Source of the DNA: Phocicoccus pinnipedialis
GTDB lineage: Bacteria; Bacillota; Bacilli; Staphylococcales; Salinicoccaceae
Direction: 5' to 3'
NCBI RefSeq assembly: GCF_903994035.1
Contig: NZ_CAJEWB010000004.1
Coordinates: 124,001-188,000 of the forward strand
Length of the DNA: 64,000 bases
Shown here: in pieces, positions 1-8,695 of the stretch
How the letters are laid out: each line of letters begins with the position of its first letter
Position numbering within the stretch: position 1 is the first letter of the stretch
Notes under the pieces: model-generated
Told to the model about the DNA's origin: nothing
What the model saw: only the letters and a program-made list of their open reading frames with translations
The model's database searches: none
Translations under genes and position numbers: made by a program

Positions 1-153
1 AGGCCGATATATATGAGCATGATTGGAATAATTGTTTCGATACTTGTGATATTCAGTCTGTTTGTGATTGCCGCAAGAGGCGGATTGCAACATGATGAAA
101 ACTCAGGAGATTTCGAACAAGATCTTGAAGAAGAAGAAGATGAAGAAATTTAG
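1..153 (+). CDS. C-terminal end of a small or truncated membrane protein with acidic tail
   Basis: The frame is open at the left edge and ends at the TAG at 151-153. The readable part has one hydrophobic helix (IIVSILVIFSLFVIAA) followed by a very acidic tail rich in Glu and Asp. An ATG at 13 could start a complete 46-residue protein, with AGG at 1-3 as a weak ribosome site. The frame is equally compatible with the end of a larger membrane protein that begins outside the window. I do not recognise the family. A hairpin terminator follows at 203. Confidence 0.5.
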   Translation, partial: RPIYMSMIGIIVSILVIFSLFVIAARGGLQHDENSGDFEQDLEEEEDEEI

Positions 154-202
154 ATAAATTTAGCTGTATGTAATGTATTTTTGTGAGTCGCTAAGTTAAA
201 GA

Positions 203-233
203 AAGACCTGAAATGTTACCTCAGGTCTTTTTC
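203..233 (+). terminator. Rho-independent terminator
   Basis: A 9-bp perfect stem (AAGACCTGA/TCAGGTCTT) with a 9-nt loop is followed by TTTTTC. It ends the left-edge gene and separates it from convergent chrA. Confidence 0.75.
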
Positions 234-286
234 TATGGATATTTAATTGCATTTTAACGCGTTCATCCGCATGACTCTATAAAGAA

Positions 287-1459
287 TTAAAACACTATTC
301 CTACTAATAAGCCGAGTACGGCTCCAACTAATACCACAGTCCACGGAGGCATCTTCATCACTGCTATCATAACAAAAAGTACAAATGCTATAACCGCTTC
401 AACGATTCCCACAACGCTCGTCTCTACAATAGGAGTAACCCATGTCGACACGAGTATCCCAACAACTGCTGCGTTAATACCAGCTACCGATGTTGCTAGT
501 GTTTCATTTTTCATCACGTGTTGCCAAAATGGCAACATACCGACAATCAGTAAAAAAGCGGGCAAAAATATTACGAGTGTCGCAAATAATCCGCCTAGTA
601 TTCCCGCGATTTCTGCACCTAAAAATGAGGCAAATGTAAAGAGTGGTCCAGGTACAGCTTGTGTCGCTCCATAACCTGCTAAGAACGTTGCTTCGTCCAA
701 GTATGTTGGAACGAGTTCTGCTTCTAGCAATGGCAACACGACGTGTCCGCCACCGAATACAAGTGATCCTGCTCTGTAAAAGGAGTCTAGCATTTGTACA
801 TAGATGTTTTCTGTCAATCTTGCAAGCACGGGGGTCATTATGAAGATTGCTACGAATACAATGAGTGATATGATACCTGTCTTCTTCGAGATATAATGCG
901 TGACTTGTGTTTTTGTCTTCTTGATCTCTGGTTTTATTATGATAAACCCAACCACTGCCCCGAGAAGTATCACAAGTATATGTATAAAGGGTGTGTTCAC
1001 AACCAATGTGAGTGTAATTGAGATTGATGCGATCAGTATCGTTTGCCAGTTTGTTGTAAAGTTTTTTGTCATAGAGATAATTGCATGTAAGACGATTGCA
1101 ACAGCGACGAGCTTCAGTCCTGTAATCAGTCCGTCTAAGTGTATGGTCTGTGTTAAGAGTGATTGAAATACCATTAACAAGACGACAGACGGAATAGTAA
1201 ATCCTAAAAAGCTCGTGATGCCCCCGATGATCCCTGCGCGCTTCACTCCTATTCCAATACCAACCTGAGAACTCGCTGGTCCAGGCAAGAACTGAGAGAG
1301 TGATACAAGTTCCATATAATCTTTTTCAGTCATCCATTTCAAACGTTTCACGTATTCTGTGTGAAAGTATCCTAAGTGTGCAACAGGCCCACCAAATGAC
1401 GTTACCCCGAGTTTCAATGATACTAAAAATAGTTGTATAAGTTGTTTCATTAAGTTCAC
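287..1459 (-). CDS. chrA: Chromate transporter, CHR family (two-domain)
   Basis: This is a 390-residue integral membrane protein. Both halves look like the CHR domain: the N-terminal half has SFGGPVAHLGYF near residue 22 and LPGPASSQ near residue 58, and the second half repeats FGGGHVVLPLLE and a QAVPGPLF segment. The length matches the long-chain CHR family, which exports chromate (or sulfate analogues) across the cytoplasmic membrane. It is monocistronic, with an AGGTGA ribosome site before the ATG. No chromate regulator gene (ChrB/ChrR type) is visible next to it, so its substrate in this organism is inferred from family only. Confidence 0.88.
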   Translation of the reverse strand: MNLMKQLIQLFLVSLKLGVTSFGGPVAHLGYFHTEYVKRLKWMTEKDYMELVSLSQFLPGPASSQVGIGIGVKRAGIIGGITSFLGFTIPSVVLLMVFQSLLTQTIHLDGLITGLKLVAVAIVLHAIISMTKNFTTNWQTILIASISITLTLVVNTPFIHILVILLGAVVGFIIIKPEIKKTKTQVTHYISKKTGIISLIVFVAIFIMTPVLARLTENIYVQMLDSFYRAGSLVFGGGHVVLPLLEAELVPTYLDEATFLAGYGATQAVPGPLFTFASFLGAEIAGILGGLFATLVIFLPAFLLIVGMLPFWQHVMKNETLATSVAGINAAVVGILVSTWVTPIVETSVVGIVEAVIAFVLFVMIAVMKMPPWTVVLVGAVLGLLVGIVF

Positions 1460-1591
1460 CTCAAATAATTCATTTAATCTATCATACAGTATACTATGCG
1501 TATTTTTATTAAATTAACATATTCTTTACAAATCAATTTTGTAAATTTCTTTGATACAATAACAATAATAAGTAGAATGGAGAAAACTTAT

Positions 1592-2419
1592 ATGAAAATA
1601 GGTATCATCTCTGATTTGCATATCGATCGTTATAATACAGAACATATTAAGCCCAAGGACTTTTCTTTAACTCTTGCGAATGAAGTGTCTCGTCAGTCTA
1701 TTGAACTTTTAATTATTGCGGGTGATATTGCTAATGATCATCATAAAGCACACCGTTTCATACAAGAGGTGGAACAATTGACAGGTATTCGTGTTTTATT
1801 TGTACCAGGGAATCATGATTTCTGGAACAGTAGCAAGGATGCGAAATCGACATGGGATATCTACCGCTTTTTCAAGATGCAACAGGAGTCTTTAATCCGC
1901 AACCCATATATTATTAACGATGAGTGGGCGATAGTCGGAAGCCCCGCGTGGTATGACTATTCCTTCGCGAGTGGACGTTTTTCGTACAATGATTTAAAAA
2001 AGCGTGAGTTTAGAGGTGGGACTTGGCAAGACAAGGTAAAAATCAACTGGCAGATGTCCGACCAAGAGATGTCTCGGTACTTCAGTGATGAGGCACGTAA
2101 AGATCTAGAAAAGGTTAAAGACAAAAACATCATCCTCGTCACGCACGTACCGACTCATAAAGCGTTCCGTGTTCCGATGCCGCACCGCATTTTCGACTAC
2201 TATAATGCATTTATCGGCACATCAGACTTCAATACATTTTATGATGAGTACAATATAAGATACAGTGTTATGGGACACATTCACTTTAGACATTCCCTTG
2301 TAGAGGATGGTGTGGATTATATATGTGCGTGTCTCGGTTATAGACGTGAGTGGCGGACGAATGATCTGCAACATGAAATAAGAAATACATTAAAAGTAAT
2401 TGAGCTAGAGGATGCATAA
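1592..2419 (+). CDS. Metallophosphoesterase
   Basis: This 275-residue protein has calcineurin-like phosphoesterase metal-binding motifs in order: SDLHID at residues 7-12, GDIAND, GNHDFW, a THVP segment, and GHIHFRH near the C-terminus. The upstream in-frame ATG at 1496 would add a 32-residue AT-rich, unrelated leader. The ATG at 1592 has GGAG at 1579-1582 and puts the first metal motif where the family expects it, so I chose 1592. The next gene starts directly after the stop codon, so the two are probably translated together. The substrate is unknown; cytoplasmic, since there is no signal peptide. Confidence 0.85.
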   Translation: MKIGIISDLHIDRYNTEHIKPKDFSLTLANEVSRQSIELLIIAGDIANDHHKAHRFIQEVEQLTGIRVLFVPGNHDFWNSSKDAKSTWDIYRFFKMQQESLIRNPYIINDEWAIVGSPAWYDYSFASGRFSYNDLKKREFRGGTWQDKVKINWQMSDQEMSRYFSDEARKDLEKVKDKNIILVTHVPTHKAFRVPMPHRIFDYYNAFIGTSDFNTFYDEYNIRYSVMGHIHFRHSLVEDGVDYICACLGYRREWRTNDLQHEIRNTLKVIELEDA

Positions 2420-2785
2420 ATGATATTTGATGCGTATTTAGAAAAAATAAAAGAAAAAGACAAGCGTACGCATGTTGGTGAAATCCTAGAGTTTATTCAT
2501 GAGGAATTTCCAGAGCTTGACTGCACAGTGAAATGGAATCAGCCTTTCTTTTTAAATGAAGGGACGTTTATTATTGCAGTCAGCGTTGCGAAGAATCACA
2601 TGTCTATCGCTCCTGAAGAGAAAACAATGGAGAAGTTTGCAGATCGTATTGATGCTGCAGGTTACAGTAAAACAAAAGGGTTATTCAAAATTAAATTTAG
2701 TGACAAGATTGATTGGCAGCTCTTAATAGACATTATTGCATTCAATATTAAAGACAAAAACGATTATACAAGATTGTGGAGATAA
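2420..2785 (+). CDS. DUF1801 (YdhG/Fra-like) family protein
   Basis: This 121-residue protein belongs to the DUF1801 family, whose Bacillus member Fra/YdhG has been called an intracellular iron chaperone. Visible family features are the central VKWNQPFF segment, the following beta strand with HMSIAPEEKTMEKF, and the C-terminal KIKFSDKIDW block. Its ATG abuts the stop codon of the phosphoesterase upstream, so the two form an operon. The iron role is by family analogy only; many members have no known function. Confidence 0.8.
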   Translation: MIFDAYLEKIKEKDKRTHVGEILEFIHEEFPELDCTVKWNQPFFLNEGTFIIAVSVAKNHMSIAPEEKTMEKFADRIDAAGYSKTKGLFKIKFSDKIDWQLLIDIIAFNIKDKNDYTRLWR

Positions 2786-2859
2786 TATGGTTGATACCAC
2801 AATTTTAGGGTATGTTTAAATTACAGAATAAGTTATTTTATAATTGAGGAGTGCTATGT

Positions 2860-3333
2860 ATGAAATTCATGAGAATAACATTACTTGCGTTCGTAAGTAT
2901 GTTCTTACTTGCAGCGTGTGGTGGTAAAGAAACAACTGACACATACAAAGGGGATGTTCAGGGATTAGATACAACGATAGAAATCACTGCTAACGGTGAC
3001 GATGTATCAAAAGAAAAACTGATTCAAACGGGTAAGTTAGATCAGTGGGGCTTTTCTTCTAAAGGCCAAGCTGAAGAAGCGTTTAAGCAACAAGAGGAAA
3101 TTGACCAAGAGACATATAAAGATGTTCCAGATGGTGCTATTGAAACAACATATACTGTAGATGGTGAGACAGCTACTATGGAAACAACTTTTAATTACAC
3201 AAAAGATAATATTAAAGCATTAATTGATGCTGGATTATTAGATACTGACGGTAATGAAAAAGCAGACCGTGTTTCTAAAGAAAAAACGGTTAAAGGATAT
3301 GAAGACTTAGGCCTTAAAAAAGAAGGCGAGTAG
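2860..3333 (+). CDS. DUF1307-type lipoprotein
   Basis: The protein is an exported lipoprotein of about 157 residues. From the ATG at 2860 it has MKF, a hydrophobic signal sequence and the lipobox LLAAC, with Cys20 as the predicted lipidated residue. The GAGGAG at 2846-2851 is 8 nt from this ATG; the upstream GTG at 2851 overlaps the ribosome site and is less likely. The mature part is acidic, with QAEEAFKQQEEI and a late YTKDNIKALIDAGLL helix, resembling the DUF1307/YehR family. The function is unknown; it should be anchored on the outer face of the membrane. Confidence 0.78.
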   Translation: MKFMRITLLAFVSMFLLAACGGKETTDTYKGDVQGLDTTIEITANGDDVSKEKLIQTGKLDQWGFSSKGQAEEAFKQQEEIDQETYKDVPDGAIETTYTVDGETATMETTFNYTKDNIKALIDAGLLDTDGNEKADRVSKEKTVKGYEDLGLKKEGE

Positions 3334-3343
3334 TTAATAAATT

Positions 3344-3390
3344 AAACATTGTGATGAATGATTTTTTGATTATTCACCACAATGTTTTTT
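3344..3390 (+). terminator. Rho-independent terminator of the lipoprotein gene
   Basis: A long imperfect stem (AAACATTGTG / CACAATGTTT plus inner TGAAT/ATTCA) is followed by seven T residues. The 170 bp beyond it, up to the next terminator, are AT-rich, and I see no gene or structured RNA there. Confidence 0.8.
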
Positions 3391-3561
3391 TATTTGGTTA
3401 CTTTAATACACTTAGGAATCTTGCATTTGTATCAAGGGGAGATAATAAAGAAAAAAGAAGCACACTATAAAAATATGAGGTGTTCGAATTAACATAATCT
3501 AAATCTCTTCTGATTTCTATATCATTTTGATAATATGCAATATCATAATGAAATTATTATG

Positions 3562-3612
3562 TAAAAAAGCATGCCTTTAGGTTGCCAATAACTTCTATTC
3601 CAAAGGCTTGCG
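3562..3612 (-). terminator. Rho-independent terminator of the thioesterase gene (minus strand)
   Basis: Read on the minus strand, GCAAGCCTTT pairs with AAAGGCATGC (one mismatch) and is followed by TTTTTT. It lies just beyond the stop codon of the thioesterase. Confidence 0.65.
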
Positions 3613-3623
3613 ATTTATTCAGT

Positions 3624-4058
3624 TTACTTAACTTTAATTTCTTCGTATTTATTATACCATTCAGGGAATGTTTTCTTAATGTTAACAGGTTTAAACCCGC
3701 CCTCTGACAATTTTTTGCCCACGACACATGTGACTGTGCCTTCTGAGCATACGTCACGATTTTGATTCACTATTTCAAATCCATATTCGATTCTGATTCC
3801 TGTATTTTTATTGACCCACGTTCTGACAAATGCGCGATCACCGTACTGGATAGGGATTTTGTATGTAATGTTTACATTATGGATCGGCGCGACAAACCCT
3901 TCTTTTTCCATCTCTACATAACTAAATCCAATATCTTCAATCAACTTAATACGACCAACTTCCAACCATTTTACATAGTTGCCGTGGTACATTACGCCCA
4001 TCATATCTGTATCTGCGTACAGCAGTTGAATCTCAGTTTCTGCAATATAATGACTCAT
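3624..4058 (-). CDS. Acyl-CoA thioesterase, 4HBT (YbgC-like) hotdog family
   Basis: This 144-residue single hotdog-fold protein carries the 4HBT signature YADTDMMGVMYHGNYVKWLE at residues 14-33. The Asp in this stretch is the usual catalytic position, and GVMYHGNYVKWLEVGR is the family block. Members hydrolyse acyl-CoA thioesters in the cytosol; the chain length preferred here cannot be read from sequence. It is monocistronic, with AGGGAG before the ATG, and divergent from the MOSC gene with about 100 bp between them. Confidence 0.85.
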   Translation of the reverse strand: MSHYIAETEIQLLYADTDMMGVMYHGNYVKWLEVGRIKLIEDIGFSYVEMEKEGFVAPIHNVNITYKIPIQYGDRAFVRTWVNKNTGIRIEYGFEIVNQNRDVCSEGTVTCVVGKKLSEGGFKPVNIKKTFPEWYNKYEEIKVK

Positions 4059-4165
4059 TTTAATCTCCCTTTCATTAATACGTTACATTGTATCATTAAT
4101 GAATTTGAAGTTAAAAACAATTATAATGATAGTTGAGTATATTCTGTTTAAAGTAGGTGGTAATA

Positions 4166-4870
4166 ATGTCGACAGGCATTATAAAAGAAATTTTTACAGG
4201 TAAAATTACTACGTATGGAGATAATTGTAAAGAAAATAAATTCGACCAAGTGTGGGAGACAGCGGCTTTCAAGACTCCAGTAAATAGAAGTATATTTTTA
4301 GATAGGCTCGGATTAAAAGGCGATGAACAGGCAGATAAAAAACATCATGGCGGTGTCGACAAAGCACTGTTTGTATATGCGAGAAGACATTATGAAGAAT
4401 GGAGTCGCGAACTCGATAAAGAGGTTAAACCAGGAGCAAATGGTGAGAACATTTCAGTTGTTGGGATGGATGAGTCGGATGTGTGTATTGGCGACGTGTA
4501 TATGCTTGGTGACGCACAGATCGAAATTACACAACCACGACGCCCGTGTTGGAAACCAGCACGTCGGTTACGTGACATTGAATTCGCGAAAAAAATCGAA
4601 CAAACTGGTCGTACGGGATGGTATTACAAAGTGTTGGTGCCTGGTGAAATTAAGCCAGGAGATGTGTTTATCTTATTAGAAAGAAAGTATCCAAACTGGA
4701 CGATAGAAAAAGTGAATGACGTGCTGTACAAATACACAGATAATATTGGTCTGATGGAGAGTCTATGTGACGTAGAAATCTTGCCGAAGTCGTTTAGAGA
4801 GTTGTTTATGAAACGTATGAAAGGTGAACAAGTTGACGATACGAGACGTCATTACGGACCAAATATTTGA
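4166..4870 (+). CDS. MOSC domain protein (YiiM-like)
   Basis: This 234-residue protein starts at the ATG at 4166, with AGGTGG at 4155-4160. The MOSC core shows DEQADKKHHGGVDKALFVYA near residue 52, GANGENI, IGDVYMLGDAQIEITQPRRP and CWKPARRL, where the Cys is the position thought to bind the molybdenum cofactor or carry sulfur. A C-terminal helical 3-alpha domain follows, as in YiiM. YiiM-type proteins reduce N-hydroxylated compounds such as 6-hydroxylaminopurine. It is probably co-transcribed with the SNF2 gene 18 bp downstream, an unusual pairing. Confidence 0.85.
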   Translation: MSTGIIKEIFTGKITTYGDNCKENKFDQVWETAAFKTPVNRSIFLDRLGLKGDEQADKKHHGGVDKALFVYARRHYEEWSRELDKEVKPGANGENISVVGMDESDVCIGDVYMLGDAQIEITQPRRPCWKPARRLRDIEFAKKIEQTGRTGWYYKVLVPGEIKPGDVFILLERKYPNWTIEKVNDVLYKYTDNIGLMESLCDVEILPKSFRELFMKRMKGEQVDDTRRHYGPNI

Positions 4871-4888
4871 ATGAATTGAGGGAATATA

Positions 4889-7012
4889 TTGAGTATGGAT
4901 GTTAAAACACAAACGTTTAAGACGAAACAAATGAAGCGTAACATCGAGAATTTTTTAAAGAATATTAGTGAAGGAAACATGAAAGATTCCCTTAAGAAAT
5001 TGCAGGCAAAACGTGCGGAAAATGACATTGAAGTGATTCCAGTTGATGTACTGAATAAAGGTGATGATGAACTAGTCTCTAACCTACGCCAGCATAACAT
5101 TTTCAACATTGGTGATTTGAAGCGTTTTGACGCACAGTCTCTAGGTGTTGTATTAAACAATATTGCGCCTGAAACGGTTGAAAAGCTTATCAAAGATAAA
5201 GACATATTGATGCGCGACATTACGATCAATACGTTTCCTAAGATTGACCCGGACAATTTGTCTAAAGATTCGCTCGTATTACTGAAGCATTGGTATTTCA
5301 ATACGACGTATAAAAGAGATGTTGAGATATTAGAGTCTGAGACTGTTACGGATCAAGCAGAAGCTTTACTCGGAGAGATGAAGAAGAAACGAGGGGTGTT
5401 TCTTTCACTATTCCAGTCTTCGTCTCAGAAGGAGCAGATAAATGATGCGTTTAGTAAGTTTGAACAGATCGAACCAGAACTAAATGAAATACATGAAATC
5501 GTCGATAAACTCTTACTTGAGTTCCAAGATGAAAAGTATGTGAGAGATGCGTTCATCAATGATAGTGCAGCTTTCTATGCATTTATTGAGTCGAGAACGG
5601 GTGTAGCACCAACTGTACACTCTGGTGACTTACCTGCGATTTTAGTAGAAGAAATAACCGACATGGAGCTCGACGTTTCAGGGCTTACAGGTGGTACACT
5701 GCGTCCGTATCAATTATTTGGAACGAAGTTCGCTGTCTACAACAAGCGCACGCTGATTGGTGACGAGATGGGTCTTGGTAAAACGATTCAGGCACTTGGT
5801 GTCATTACACATTTATTTACTGCGCAAAAGACACGTGCATTTGTTATTTGTCCAAAGAGTGTGATGGCGAACTGGGCACATGAAATTGAAAAATGGACAG
5901 AGATTCCAGTTAAGATATTTCATGGTTCGAAAAGAGATGAAGCATATAAAGAGTGGTTAGAAACGCCAAGTATTCTGATTACCAATCCAGAACACACGAA
6001 GAATCTAGACATTGATACGCTTGATTATGTGGATTGCTTGATTATTGATGAAGCACACCTCATCAAGAATCCGAAGACACAGCGCACACAAAATGCTATG
6101 GCAATTGCAGCAAAAAGTGAATACGTGATGATGATGACAGGAACACCAATTGAAAACAATGTAAATGAAATGAAACACCTTATTGGTATCTTACAACCGC
6201 ACATCATTGAAGAGATGGAACGTAATCCGCGTATGAATGAACCGGAAGCATTCAAGACACTCGTGTCACCAGCATACCTACGCCGTAAGCGTTTTGATGT
6301 GTTAAAAGAATTACCAGAAATTGACTTTATAGAGAAATTCTCTGAGATGAGTGAAAAAGAGCGAAGCTACTACAACGATGGTGTTCGTGAAGGTCTGTCT
6401 GGCCTTATGAAGATGAGACGTGCAGCATTCACAGGTAACAATATCAATGATTCAGAGAAGCTCGCAAACATCGTGGAAATTTGTACAGAGGCGAAAGAAA
6501 ACGGACATAAGGTATTAATTTTCAGCTTCTTTAAAGATAATCTGAACTTGATACATGAAACGTTAGGTCCGCAGAGTGCAGGAATTATTTCAGGCGATGT
6601 TGGTATGGATGAACGTCAAGGAATGATTGATGCATTTACTACTCGAGAAGCCGGTGCAACGTTGATTGGTCAGATCGATGCAGCAGGCGTTGGTTTAAAT
6701 ATACAAGCAGCCAATATCGTTATCCTGTGTGAACCGCAGTGGAAACCATCCACAGAGTTACAAGCAATTGGACGTGCGTATAGAATGGGGCAGACGCGAA
6801 ACGTGATCGTGTATAGACTGTTATCAGAAAAAAGTATTGATGAAGCGATCACAGAAGTTAGAGATGAGAAACTGAAATCATTTAACCTGTATGCGAACGA
6901 CTCCAGTGTGGCGGATGTCTTTAAGGCACAAGAAGTAGAAATCAACGAAGCGGAAGTACAAAAAGAAGCATTTGAAATAGAGAAAAAACGATTAGAAGAG
7001 CAACCGGCGTGA
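4889..7012 (+). CDS. Stand-alone SNF2-family DNA-dependent ATPase/helicase
   Basis: This 707-residue protein has a complete SNF2 ATPase engine. GDEMGLGKTIQ (Walker A, residues 291-301), IIDEAHLIKNP (DEAH 387-390), MTGTPIEN (416-423), a helicase C-terminal lobe beginning near VLIFSFF (542), and QAIGRAYRMGQ (motif VI, 625-635) are all present. The first 270 residues are not a domain I recognise. Residues 70-95 (IFNIGDLKRF ... IAPETVEKLI) have the spacing of a helix-hairpin-helix DNA-binding motif, which is an inference. No SWIM zinc finger, nuclease or methylase is fused or adjacent. The start is TTG at 4889 with GAGGG 6-7 nt upstream; an ATG at 4895 is the alternative. It probably remodels or translocates on double-stranded DNA. 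Confidence 0.88.
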   Translation: MSMDVKTQTFKTKQMKRNIENFLKNISEGNMKDSLKKLQAKRAENDIEVIPVDVLNKGDDELVSNLRQHNIFNIGDLKRFDAQSLGVVLNNIAPETVEKLIKDKDILMRDITINTFPKIDPDNLSKDSLVLLKHWYFNTTYKRDVEILESETVTDQAEALLGEMKKKRGVFLSLFQSSSQKEQINDAFSKFEQIEPELNEIHEIVDKLLLEFQDEKYVRDAFINDSAAFYAFIESRTGVAPTVHSGDLPAILVEEITDMELDVSGLTGGTLRPYQLFGTKFAVYNKRTLIGDEMGLGKTIQALGVITHLFTAQKTRAFVICPKSVMANWAHEIEKWTEIPVKIFHGSKRDEAYKEWLETPSILITNPEHTKNLDIDTLDYVDCLIIDEAHLIKNPKTQRTQNAMAIAAKSEYVMMMTGTPIENNVNEMKHLIGILQPHIIEEMERNPRMNEPEAFKTLVSPAYLRRKRFDVLKELPEIDFIEKFSEMSEKERSYYNDGVREGLSGLMKMRRAAFTGNNINDSEKLANIVEICTEAKENGHKVLIFSFFKDNLNLIHETLGPQSAGIISGDVGMDERQGMIDAFTTREAGATLIGQIDAAGVGLNIQAANIVILCEPQWKPSTELQAIGRAYRMGQTRNVIVYRLLSEKSIDEAITEVRDEKLKSFNLYANDSSVADVFKAQEVEINEAEVQKEAFEIEKKRLEEQPA

Positions 7013-7093
7013 TGTACAAAAAATGAATTATAACTTATAGCATATATTTAATTCAGAAGAATAGGGTCCCATAGAAATAACTATATATGGAAC

Positions 7094-7140
7094 AAAAAAA
7101 GAGAGTATTTCTTTGACTTTAAGAAGTACTCTCTTTTTGT
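7094..7140. terminator. Bidirectional terminator between SNF2 and esterase genes
   Basis: A 14-bp stem (AGAGAGTATTTCTT with AAGAAGTACTCTCT, one G-U) is flanked by A7 on the left and T5 on the right, so it can end both convergent genes. Confidence 0.8.
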
Positions 7141-7144
7141 TTTA

Positions 7145-7957
7145 TTATCCCACCCAGTTCATAATCTGGTTATCTGTATCGACTGTTTTGTCTTCAAAAA
7201 TCCAGTCAATTGCTTTCCTGATCCCTTTGTCCCAGTAACTCCAGTTGTGTTCACCAGGTTCTCTATCATACTTATGCGGAACGTTTATAGTTTTTAAATA
7301 TTGTATGAATGAATCTGTACGCTCAATTAAATCGTCTTCTGTGCCACACATAAAATATAATTTAGGCAGCTTGCCTATACCATGTTTTCTTAGCGCGTAA
7401 TCTATAGTATATCTCGTGTCCATCGCAGTTTCTGAAATGTCATCAATGTCGCCAAAGACTGCTCGGCCATCAAAGTCATACCAGTCGTAATCTATAAACG
7501 ACGCATTCATATCTAGTGCTGCACTCATCATCACTGCTTTTTCAAACAATTGAGGTTCATTCATCGCAAAATGGAACGCTCCAAATCCACCCATTGAATT
7601 TCCTGCAACATAGTTATCTTCTCTCTTCCAAGATAATGGCAACACTTGATGTGCATAACGCCAAACTTCGAGCACATGATCGTAATAACTATGCCCATAT
7701 TTCATATTCTGATAAAAAGAATGATCGGCATTCGGCATGATAACTGCCAAATTATGCGTATTTGCATACATTTCAACATTCGTATATCTACTGAACATAG
7801 AGTCATCGCTTGATAATCCATGTAAAAGTAGGAGTGTACGCAGTCTTTTCACGGATTTTTCCGGCTGAAACATATCTTGTTGTTCCGGTAAGATTACCTT
7901 AAACGTCTGATGTTTTCCGAGCGTCATTGAATGAAAGTTGATATCTATTAAAGCCAT
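7145..7957 (-). CDS. estA: Tributyrin-type esterase, alpha/beta hydrolase (EstA/FrmB-like)
   Basis: This 270-residue serine esterase resembles the esterase D / tributyrin esterase family. The nucleophile elbow is GNSMGG at residues 119-124 (Ser121). The acid is likely the Asp in CGTEDDLIERTD, and the base His is in PGEHNWSYWD near residue 243. The N-terminal MALIDINFHSMTLGK is characteristic of the Gram-positive EstA group. There is no signal peptide, so it is cytosolic and should hydrolyse short-chain carboxylic esters (possibly S-formylglutathione-like substrates). It is monocistronic and lies between two terminators. Confidence 0.85.
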   Translation of the reverse strand: MALIDINFHSMTLGKHQTFKVILPEQQDMFQPEKSVKRLRTLLLLHGLSSDDSMFSRYTNVEMYANTHNLAVIMPNADHSFYQNMKYGHSYYDHVLEVWRYAHQVLPLSWKREDNYVAGNSMGGFGAFHFAMNEPQLFEKAVMMSAALDMNASFIDYDWYDFDGRAVFGDIDDISETAMDTRYTIDYALRKHGIGKLPKLYFMCGTEDDLIERTDSFIQYLKTINVPHKYDREPGEHNWSYWDKGIRKAIDWIFEDKTVDTDNQIMNWVG

Positions 7958-7974
7958 TAGTTTTCCCTCCGATT

Positions 7975-8009
7975 AAAAAAGTATCGCACATCTGTGCGAT
8001 ACTTTTTAA
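7975..8009 (-). terminator. Terminator of the opuC operon
   Basis: A perfect stem (AAAAAGTATCGCAC / GTGCGATACTTTTT) around a short CATCT-region loop lies directly beyond opuCD. The T-run lies on the minus-strand exit. Confidence 0.85.
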
Positions 8010-8695
8010 TTTATACTCTGAACTTCTTCTGGTGAAGCATGGTCTGATACTGTCGGATCGAGTTTACGCTCAATTATACGAAGCACAATATCAATGATTA
8101 CAGCAATCAGTGCAATTGGTAATGCACCGGCGATGATAAACACCGTACCATCTGTCGCGTTTGTACCACGGATGATGATATCAGATAGCGTTGGTGCACC
8201 AATGAATGATCCAATCGCAACAACTCCAATCGCAACAACAAGCGCAATTCTGAGTCCACCGATGATTACGGATAATGACAGCGGAAGCTCGATCATTCTG
8301 AGCACTTGGTTACGCGTCATACCCATCGCTTTACCGGCATCTGTGATATTCGGATCCACACTTTTAATACCAGAATACGTATTTTTTAGAATAGGGAGTA
8401 GAGCATATAAGAATACTGTGAATACCACTGTATTTTGTCCAAGGCCCATACCAAGCATTAAAATCGCAAGCATCGCAAGTGCGGGAACAGTCTGTATGAT
8501 ATTTGCAAACGTGATTACTGTACCAGATAATTTTCCGTAACGTGCAATCAATATTCCAAGTGGGATACCGACAATTGCCGCGAACAGTACACCATAAATA
8601 CTCATCAGTAAGTGATCGAGGAATAATCTTACGAGATATCCGAAATTATCACTGTAATAAGTCGATAAATCGGAAATTAAGCTACCAAGTACCAT
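8006..8695 (-). CDS. opuCD: Osmoprotectant ABC transporter, permease OpuCD
   Basis: This is a 229-residue inner-membrane permease of the MetI/BPD type with about six helices. The EAA-like coupling loop, ITDAGKAMGMTRNQVLRMIELPLS, contacts the ATPase. It is the last gene of opuCABCD; its ATG overlaps the opuCC stop by one base, indicating translational coupling. With OpuCB it forms the channel for glycine betaine, carnitine or choline uptake under osmotic stress. The assignment to OpuCD rather than a second OpuCB copy is by position in the conserved gene order. Confidence 0.9.
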   Translation of the reverse strand: MVLGSLISDLSTYYSDNFGYLVRLFLDHLLMSIYGVLFAAIVGIPLGILIARYGKLSGTVITFANIIQTVPALAMLAILMLGMGLGQNTVVFTVFLYALLPILKNTYSGIKSVDPNITDAGKAMGMTRNQVLRMIELPLSLSVIIGGLRIALVVAIGVVAIGSFIGAPTLSDIIIRGTNATDGTVFIIAGALPIALIAVIIDIVLRIIERKLDPTVSDHASPEEVQSIN

